Below, one piece after another: positions 1 to 4,415 of a stretch of 6,509 nt of DNA. The position numbers and the translations under genes were made by a program. Origin of the DNA: Rhodospirillaceae bacterium. GTDB taxonomy: Bacteria; Pseudomonadota; Alphaproteobacteria; UBA9219. Position 1 is the first letter of the stretch; every line of letters begins with the position of its first letter. Under the pieces are notes generated by a model, which saw only the letters and a list, made by a program, of their open reading frames with translations, was not told where the DNA came from and made no database searches. The stretch is from NCBI GenBank assembly GCA_003486725.1, contig DNGD01000010.1:3102-9610 (forward strand). Direction: 5' to 3'.

Positions 1-75
1 CCAGCCGATGGACGCGCCGATCCCGACGGCGGAGGACAAACCAGCGCCAACAAGACCTAAAGCAAGGACAGCCAT
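1..75 (-). CDS. N-terminus of probable large tail tip / host-specificity protein (partial, runs off the left edge)
   Basis: Only the first 25 codons are visible. They begin at an ATG on the minus strand and read MAVLALGLVGAGLSSAVGIG, then ASIGW. This short hydrophobic, glycine/alanine-rich start resembles the N-termini of the large tail tip proteins (GTA orfg15 or 'megatron' type, gpJ-like) that follow the NlpC/P60 gene in alphaproteobacterial tail modules. A Shine-Dalgarno-like stretch, AAGGAAAAGG, ends 9 bases before the ATG, which supports this start. In related modules the gene comes directly after the peptidase gene. Here the acetyltransferase gene separates them by about 625 bases. The identity rests on position and N-terminal character only, because no diagnostic domain lies inside the window. 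Another small tail assembly protein with a glycine-rich start cannot be excluded. Confidence 0.6.
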   Translation of the reverse strand, partial: MAVLALGLVGAGLSSAVGIGASIGW

Positions 76-84
76 CAGTTAGAA
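75..84 (-). repeat. Left copy of a short imperfect direct repeat bracketing the GNAT cargo
   Basis: On the minus strand this reads TTCTAACTGA, overlapping the first base of the tip gene start codon. The second copy, TTCTAATGA, lies at 698-706 and includes the peptidase stop codon. The copies differ by one inserted base. They sit at the two edges of the GNAT insert and may mark its recombination junctions, although copies this short can arise by chance. Confidence 0.3.
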
Positions 85-94
85 CCTTTTCCTT
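85..94 (-). promoter_or_regulatory. Ribosome binding site of the tail tip gene
   Basis: On the minus strand this reads AAGGAAAAGG and ends 9 bases before the ATG at 75. It is the clearest Shine-Dalgarno match among the tail genes here, so translation of the tip protein need not depend on coupling to the displaced peptidase gene. Confidence 0.55.
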
Positions 95-133
95 AAAGAA
101 AACCGTGCACTATTTCCCATGGATATGCCCCCG

Positions 134-167
134 AGGAACTGATAACATTACTGAAAATGCAATTCCT
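134..167. repeat. Imperfect inverted repeat upstream of the acetyltransferase gene
   Basis: AGGAACTG (134-141) is matched by CAATTCCT (160-167), which is the inverted partner with one mismatch. The arms are separated by 18 bases and the right arm ends 17 bases before the GNAT start codon. It could be an operator or a weak hairpin in the intergenic region shared by the GNAT gene and the divergent tip-protein gene. Chance is a real alternative at this length. I see no convincing -35/-10 pair in 76-184. Confidence 0.2.
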
Positions 168-184
168 TATGCGAGTAAATATCC

Positions 185-688
185 ATGAAGAACTTCACTG
201 TGAGAGAGTACGTGCCTCAAGATAACGAAGCAGATAAAGATGCCTATTTGCCTGCGTACTTGGGCATTTGGAACGACCCTGAAAACTTAAAATATCTAAG
301 CTTTACTATAAGACCTTTTGATGAGTCTTTGGTTCGTGGCTGGCTTGAAAACCATAAAGAAAGAGGCGTGCGATATCTATGCGCAGAGAATGAAGATAAT
401 AAAATCCTCGGCATTGTTGCCATCATAACGTCCCCAACCGATGGGTTTGAAATAACTGGCATGGGCGTCCGTTCAGATTCCAAAAGACTTGGCATCGGGC
501 ACAAGCTGATTGAAAAAGCGATAGATATGGCTATAAAGCTTAATTACAAAGCTATTGATGTCGCTGTTTTTGCCGATAACAAAGCGATGCTAACGCTCTG
601 CCTCTCTCTTGACTTTATTCCAAGAGAAATGGGTTTCAACAAGAGAGCCGATGGTGCAGACATCGTACACTTGAAGAAATACCTTTAA
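185..688 (+). CDS. GNAT-family N-acetyltransferase, cargo (moron) gene
   Basis: The 167-residue protein has the length and layout of a single-domain Gcn5-related N-acetyltransferase, which moves an acetyl group from acetyl-CoA to an amine. Motif A lies at about residues 88-115: a beta strand (FEITGMGV) followed by R101-x-G103-x-G105-HKLIEKA, matching the R/Q-x-x-G-x-G/A pyrophosphate-binding loop and its helix. Motif B lies at about 124-146 (IDVAVFADNKAMLTLCLSLDF), with the usual N-x-x-A and xLGF-like ending. The substrate cannot be read from the sequence. The ATG is the first start after an in-frame stop at 176-178, and its Shine-Dalgarno is weak. The gene lies on the opposite strand to the tail genes, is AT-rich (about 40% GC in a sampled line), and converges on the peptidase gene with a 12-base gap. 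It is probably a moron that modifies a host or phage protein, or a small molecule; that role is inference. Confidence 0.85.
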   Translation: MKNFTVREYVPQDNEADKDAYLPAYLGIWNDPENLKYLSFTIRPFDESLVRGWLENHKERGVRYLCAENEDNKILGIVAIITSPTDGFEITGMGVRSDSKRLGIGHKLIEKAIDMAIKLNYKAIDVAVFADNKAMLTLCLSLDFIPREMGFNKRADGADIVHLKKYL

Positions 689-697
689 TGACAGAAT

Positions 698-706
698 TCA
701 TTAGAA
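698..706 (-). repeat. Right copy of a short imperfect direct repeat bracketing the GNAT cargo
   Basis: On the minus strand this reads TTCTAATGA. It contains the last Phe codon (TTC) and TAA stop of the NlpC/P60 gene. It pairs with TTCTAACTGA at 75-84, at the other end of the GNAT segment. Confidence 0.3.
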
Positions 707-1147
707 AGCAAAGACAGGATACCGATACGCAGCCACGATCCGTCGCCGCCAGCTTTCATCGAGAGCATGTTCCACCACTTTGCCGACACCGGAATAGCTG
801 TGGATGATGCCTTTGTCCGTAACCAAGGCGACATGCTGCGGCTCACGCCCCCAAGCCATAAACAAAATATCGGCCAGCGTCGCGTCGGCAACGGGGATAG
901 GAACAAGCCAAGTCGCCAGACCCTCGCGCATGCGGCGGCTGTTTGGCAGCATAGAATAATTAGCAAAAGCCTGCGCCTGCGGCGAGGCTGGATCGTAATC
1001 CACCAGCCCCAGCGCGACACCGACGCCCTTGATCAAGCCGATGCAGTCGCAGCCAGCCCCTTTGACAGATGCTTGGTGATGAAAGGGCGTGCCGAGCCAT
1101 GAACGAGCCTCGACCACTGCATCTAGGCGAGAGAGATTATTTTCCAT
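701..1147 (-). CDS. NlpC/P60-family tail peptidase (GTA orfg14-like cell wall peptidase)
   Basis: The 148-residue protein is a phage-type NlpC/P60 cysteine peptidase, expected to ride in the tail tip and cut peptidoglycan peptides during DNA entry. The N-terminal EARSWLGTPFHHQA and the GAGCDCIGLIKGV motif are typical of the alphaproteobacterial phage/GTA subfamily. The likely catalytic residues are Cys35 (in DCIGL), His105 (in QHVAL) and His116 as the third polar residue (in IIHSY). The length matches the family and the protein looks complete. Its start overlaps the end of the DUF2163 gene by 11 bases with no strong ribosome binding site, which suggests translational coupling. The next late gene (tip protein) is normally close downstream; here the GNAT gene lies between them. 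The catalytic assignment follows family pattern and was not tested. Confidence 0.9.
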   Translation of the reverse strand: MENNLSRLDAVVEARSWLGTPFHHQASVKGAGCDCIGLIKGVGVALGLVDYDPASPQAQAFANYSMLPNSRRMREGLATWLVPIPVADATLADILFMAWGREPQHVALVTDKGIIHSYSGVGKVVEHALDESWRRRIVAAYRYPVFAF

Positions 1148-1979
1148 CGGGATAACTCAAAACGGCATCGGTGCCGGGAACATGGGGTTCGCCCCGAAAG
1201 TTCACGGCGTTGTCAAATCGCGAACAACACATTGAAAACGACTTATCGCAGCCGGGCTGAACGGCATAGCCATCGCCCACCGCAATATCGGAAGGCATGG
1301 GAAGGAAAAGTTCAAACACACTAGCCACGAAGCTGCGAATTTCCATTTTGCGCCCCACATTCTCGCCGCTTGTCCATGTGATAAGCCCGCCGCTCCAATA
1401 ATCGTCCGCTTCGGCGCGCGCTGTGTCGGTGAAACCATAGCGGTCTTCTGCCGCCGTTACAGTGCTGGCCACCGTCAAAGCCGCTAGATCAATCTGGCAG
1501 CGCGTATCGCCCAGATCGGCACGGCAACTGGGTGTATAAAGCTCGCCGATTTGTTGTGAAAGTGCTTGTGTCAAACCACGCAGCTCGGCTTTAAAGATTG
1601 TGTCTTTGAGTTCAATTTGACCGATAGTGCCGCGCTTGAGGATGATCTTGCCCTGCGAGAGCGCAGCCCAATTGACGAGAAAGATCAGCACCTCGGCGTT
1701 ATCCCAAATGCCAGCCCGCAGGTCGGGCGCAGCCAAGGCTTCGCTGTCTAGCGCGCTTTCAATATCAAGATTATCGACGGACAAATCAGAAATCGTATGG
1801 ATGGCCGAGCGCGTGTAGCCTGTTCGCGCCTCATAAACGATACCGTCGATGGTCAAGTCGCGATCAAAGTCCGTAAAGCCGAACACTTCACCGTCCTTGC
1901 GCGTAACCTTCCAACAGGTCGCAAGGGTGGTGGTCTCGCCCGCGATATGCGCGGCAAGTTGGGAGGTGGTGGATTTCAT
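1137..1979 (-). CDS. DUF2163 / phage BR0599-family tail hub protein (GTA orfg13-like)
   Basis: The 280-residue protein matches the DUF2163 N-terminal domain plus the BR0599-type C-terminal domain found in alphaproteobacterial phages and gene transfer agents, where it forms the hub of the baseplate. Visible hallmarks are the opening TTLATCWKVTRKDGEVFGFTD (residues 17-37), PSCRADLGDTRCQID in the middle, and the C-terminal block GCDKSFSMCCSRF followed by NAVNFRGEPHVPG. The conserved cysteines C152, C161, C244 and C251/C252 are spaced as in family members. Related lambda gpL-type tail tip proteins hold an iron-sulfur cluster, so a similar role is possible but inferred. The ATG lies 4 bases after the DUF2460 stop, and the gene overlaps the peptidase gene at its other end: a tightly packed, coupled operon. 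The protein appears complete. Confidence 0.9.
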   Translation of the reverse strand: MKSTTSQLAAHIAGETTTLATCWKVTRKDGEVFGFTDFDRDLTIDGIVYEARTGYTRSAIHTISDLSVDNLDIESALDSEALAAPDLRAGIWDNAEVLIFLVNWAALSQGKIILKRGTIGQIELKDTIFKAELRGLTQALSQQIGELYTPSCRADLGDTRCQIDLAALTVASTVTAAEDRYGFTDTARAEADDYWSGGLITWTSGENVGRKMEIRSFVASVFELFLPMPSDIAVGDGYAVQPGCDKSFSMCCSRFDNAVNFRGEPHVPGTDAVLSYPDGK

Positions 1980-1983
1980 GGGA

Positions 1984-2583
1984 TCACACGCGAATCTCGA
2001 TTATGGGAATGTCAGACCATTGGTGCAAATCAATTTGCTCGATGGTCACGGCCATGCTGTCAGTGTCAAAACGCACAGGCACATCAAAATCAAAGTCAAC
2101 GGTGACGGCAACGCCATGCGCTGGAGCGACCGTGAATGTCAAAACGCCCGTCGCCGTGTTGATTGACCAGCCGGAGGGTTGCAAAACGCCAGCAAGGTAC
2201 GGCTTTACCGTTCCAAGAACGGGCTTCGTAATTGTCCTCGTTTCATTGCCAGCGCCAGAAGTATACGTTTTGACAAGCTGAAAGGTTATGTTCGCTCCAT
2301 CGCCCACGCCGATGGGCTGGGCTGTAGCGCGGTAATCCGTCCAATCCTTAAACCTGAAGCCAAAAGCGCGGCCTTTACGCGCCCGAAAGAACGCGATCAG
2401 TGTATTGAGTTGCGCTTGGTGCTTAAGACCTGAAGCCACGTTCCACTTGCCACGCGCCGCCGACCAATTGGCGTTGCGCTGTTCATGCCCTGACGCCATC
2501 GAGACAACGGTCGTCAGATATTCCGGCCCGCCCGTCGCCCCATAAGCGATGTCGGAGGGGAAAGAGATTTCGTGAAAGGTCAT
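1984..2583 (-). CDS. DUF2460-family distal tail protein (GTA orfg12-like)
   Basis: The 199-residue protein is a full-length DUF2460 (TIGR02217-type) member. In gene transfer agent particles the equivalent protein is the distal tail ring joining the tube to the hub. The start FHEISFPSDIAYGATGGPEY, the central LNTLIAFFRARKGRAFGFRF and the ending DVPVRFDTDSMAVTIEQ to IIEIRV are all characteristic. The ATG fits the conserved N-terminus exactly. Yet the 17 bases before it (reading GAGCATATTGTAACCAC) hold no recognisable Shine-Dalgarno. In related modules this gene follows the tape measure gene directly; here the AIPR gene occupies that junction, with a 110-base region shared by the divergent starts. 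How the gene is transcribed and translated in this context is unclear. Confidence 0.9.
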   Translation of the reverse strand: MTFHEISFPSDIAYGATGGPEYLTTVVSMASGHEQRNANWSAARGKWNVASGLKHQAQLNTLIAFFRARKGRAFGFRFKDWTDYRATAQPIGVGDGANITFQLVKTYTSGAGNETRTITKPVLGTVKPYLAGVLQPSGWSINTATGVLTFTVAPAHGVAVTVDFDFDVPVRFDTDSMAVTIEQIDLHQWSDIPIIEIRV

Positions 2584-2606
2584 GTGGTTACAATATGCTC
2601 AATTGC

Positions 2607-2635
2607 TTGAAAGCGTAAAAAGTTGTACATATGTT
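2607..2635 (+). promoter_or_regulatory. Candidate sigma-70-type promoter of the AIPR gene
   Basis: TTGAAA (2607-2612, 5 of 6 to the -35 consensus) is followed after 17 bases by TATGTT (2630-2635, 4 of 6 to the -10 consensus). The pair lies about 60 bases before the AIPR start codon in an AT-rich stretch. A perfect 8-base palindrome, ACATATGT (2627-2634), overlaps the -10 and could bind a dimeric regulator. An overlapping weaker alternative is TTGTAC (2623) with GCTAAT (2647), 18 bases apart. Confidence 0.4.
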
Positions 2636-2679
2636 ACTCCTAAACGGCTAATTCACTTGCATCTAGCGCTCTTCAGAAG

Positions 2680-2685
2680 AAGGAG
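2680..2685 (+). promoter_or_regulatory. Ribosome binding site of the AIPR gene
   Basis: AAGGAG ends 8 bases before the ATG at 2694, a near-ideal Shine-Dalgarno and spacing. With an in-frame stop at 2664-2666, it fixes the start codon and argues that the gene is well translated independently of the tail genes. Confidence 0.75.
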
Positions 2686-2693
2686 AAGAAATA

Positions 2694-4409
2694 ATGGACA
2701 GAATTACGAAGTCCCTCTTGGACGAATTCTCGACAGAGAATAGCTTTCAAAAATTAGCCGAGGATAAGCAATTTGAACATTTTTCATGTTTTCTTGCAGT
2801 CGAGCGCTATTTGTCAGAAGTGTTTGATACATCTGATGTCGTTGTTGGTTCCAGTGGTGATACAGGGATCGATGGTATAGCTGTCATTATTAACGGATCC
2901 TTGGTTACAGATGTAGATGCTGTAGATGATTTTATTGAACGCAACGGTTTTCTCGATGTTGACTATATATTTGTGCAAGCTGAACGCTCGTCAAGTTTTG
3001 AAACATCCAAAATCGGCCAATTTGGATATGGTGTGCAGAACTTCTTCAATGAAAAGAAGAAGCTTCCTCGGAACCCAACACTAAAATCAGCTGCAAAATT
3101 AATGGAAGCGATCTACAAACAAAGTAGCAAGTTCAAACGGGGAAACCCATCTTGTAAATTGTACTACATCACAACAGGAAAATGGGTCGAAGATGAAGCG
3201 TTGGAAACGCGTCGTCAGGCCGTTATGGATGACTTAAATTCCCTTGGAGTTTTCAGCAAGGTCGATTTCTTTCCTATCGGGGCCTCAGAAATTCAAAGAC
3301 TATACAGAGAAAGTCGGAACTCTGTTATTCGAGATTTTGAATTCTCACAACGTACAGTTATCCCGAATATTCCGAACATTAGCGAAGCATATTTAGGACT
3401 TCTTCCAGCTACCGAGTTTCTAAAATTAGTAGAGGACGATAATGGAGACATCTTAAAAAGTATTTTTTATGATAATGTTCGTGATTGGCAGGATTACAAC
3501 CAAGTCAATTCAGAAATGCGAGACACTCTGATATCGGAGCAGTTAAGAACACGTTTCGCCCTAATGAATAATGGGATAACATTAATAGCAAAAACGCTGA
3601 GAATTACGGGCAACAAATTTCACATAGAGGATTATCAAATAGTGAACGGCTGTCAAACCAGCCATGTTCTGCACGAGCAAAAGACAAGCATTGACAAGAC
3701 AGTATTTGTCCCTCTTCGAATAATTTCGACAAAAGATGAGGATGTTATTGCTTCAATTATCAAGGCAACCAACCGCCAAACTGAGGTCAAAGCCGAACAG
3801 CTTCTCGCCATATCCGATTTCCAAAAGAACATTGAAACGTATTTCCGAGCCATGGAAGAAGGCAAGCGCCTCTATTACGAGCGTCGCTCACGACAGTATA
3901 ATAACGCAACTGGGTTGGATAAAACACGCATAATCACGCCTGGCAATTTAATCCGTTCATTTGCGGCAGTTTTTCTTGAAGAGCCCCATCGAACTTCGCG
4001 GAACTATAAGTCGCTACTCGACAAGATCGGTAAAAACATATTTACCGAAGGCGATCGCATAGAACCATATTATGTAGCCGCGTCTATTTTTCATAAACTT
4101 GAATATCTATTCAAAAAACAAAAAATAGACACTAAGTTTAAGTATGCTCGGTTTCAAGTTCTATTAGCCTTTCGCCTGTTAGCAGCATCAGACTTATTGC
4201 CTCAGATGGGAAGTCATAAAATGCAGCGTTATTGCAATGATTTTGTCGACATTATCTGGGATGGCGACAAATGCCTAAAATATTTTAAGGCCGCGACAGA
4301 AATTGTTGACACACTTTCCGAAAAGAAACTGGATCTTGACACTTTGCGAACGCAGCCTTTTACAAAAAAAATTAAAGATGCCTGCGCTAAGCATAAAAAA
4401 ATTAAGTGA
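2694..4409 (+). CDS. AIPR-family protein (abortive infection / phage resistance), cargo gene in the tail module
   Basis: The 571-residue protein shows the AIPR family pattern. The core carries NNGITL (292-297), YQIVNGCQTSHVL (314-326), KATNRQTEV (357-365) and YYERRSRQY (394-402), the most conserved blocks of the family. The N-terminal third resembles a restriction-endonuclease-like fold: helices, then GDTGIDGIAV (55-64) with Asp60, then a strand ending FVQAERSSSF (93-102). Where family members usually have Q-x-K this protein has Q95-A-E97-R98. AIPR proteins are associated with abortive infection and with restriction-like defence loci; a defence role here is inferred from family and from prophage location. 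The strong AAGGAG site and a likely promoter indicate independent expression. The gene is markedly AT-rich, lies opposite to the tail operon, ends 6 bases from the convergent tape measure stop, and looks intact. No partner gene (methylase, ATPase or antitoxin) is visible beside it. Confidence 0.85.
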   Translation: MDRITKSLLDEFSTENSFQKLAEDKQFEHFSCFLAVERYLSEVFDTSDVVVGSSGDTGIDGIAVIINGSLVTDVDAVDDFIERNGFLDVDYIFVQAERSSSFETSKIGQFGYGVQNFFNEKKKLPRNPTLKSAAKLMEAIYKQSSKFKRGNPSCKLYYITTGKWVEDEALETRRQAVMDDLNSLGVFSKVDFFPIGASEIQRLYRESRNSVIRDFEFSQRTVIPNIPNISEAYLGLLPATEFLKLVEDDNGDILKSIFYDNVRDWQDYNQVNSEMRDTLISEQLRTRFALMNNGITLIAKTLRITGNKFHIEDYQIVNGCQTSHVLHEQKTSIDKTVFVPLRIISTKDEDVIASIIKATNRQTEVKAEQLLAISDFQKNIETYFRAMEEGKRLYYERRSRQYNNATGLDKTRIITPGNLIRSFAAVFLEEPHRTSRNYKSLLDKIGKNIFTEGDRIEPYYVAASIFHKLEYLFKKQKIDTKFKYARFQVLLAFRLLAASDLLPQMGSHKMQRYCNDFVDIIWDGDKCLKYFKAATEIVDTLSEKKLDLDTLRTQPFTKKIKDACAKHKKIK

Positions 4410-4415
4410 TCATTT

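Noticed and set aside
686..703. TAATG/CATTA hairpin joining the GNAT and peptidase stop codons
   Set aside because: The five-base AT-rich stem with an 8-base loop and no T-tract is too weak for a terminator and easily arises by chance.
685..1020. Alternative minus-strand frame of 111 codons overlapping the peptidase gene
   Set aside because: It is an out-of-frame, Trp/Arg/Leu-rich translation, and the NlpC/P60 frame fully explains the region.
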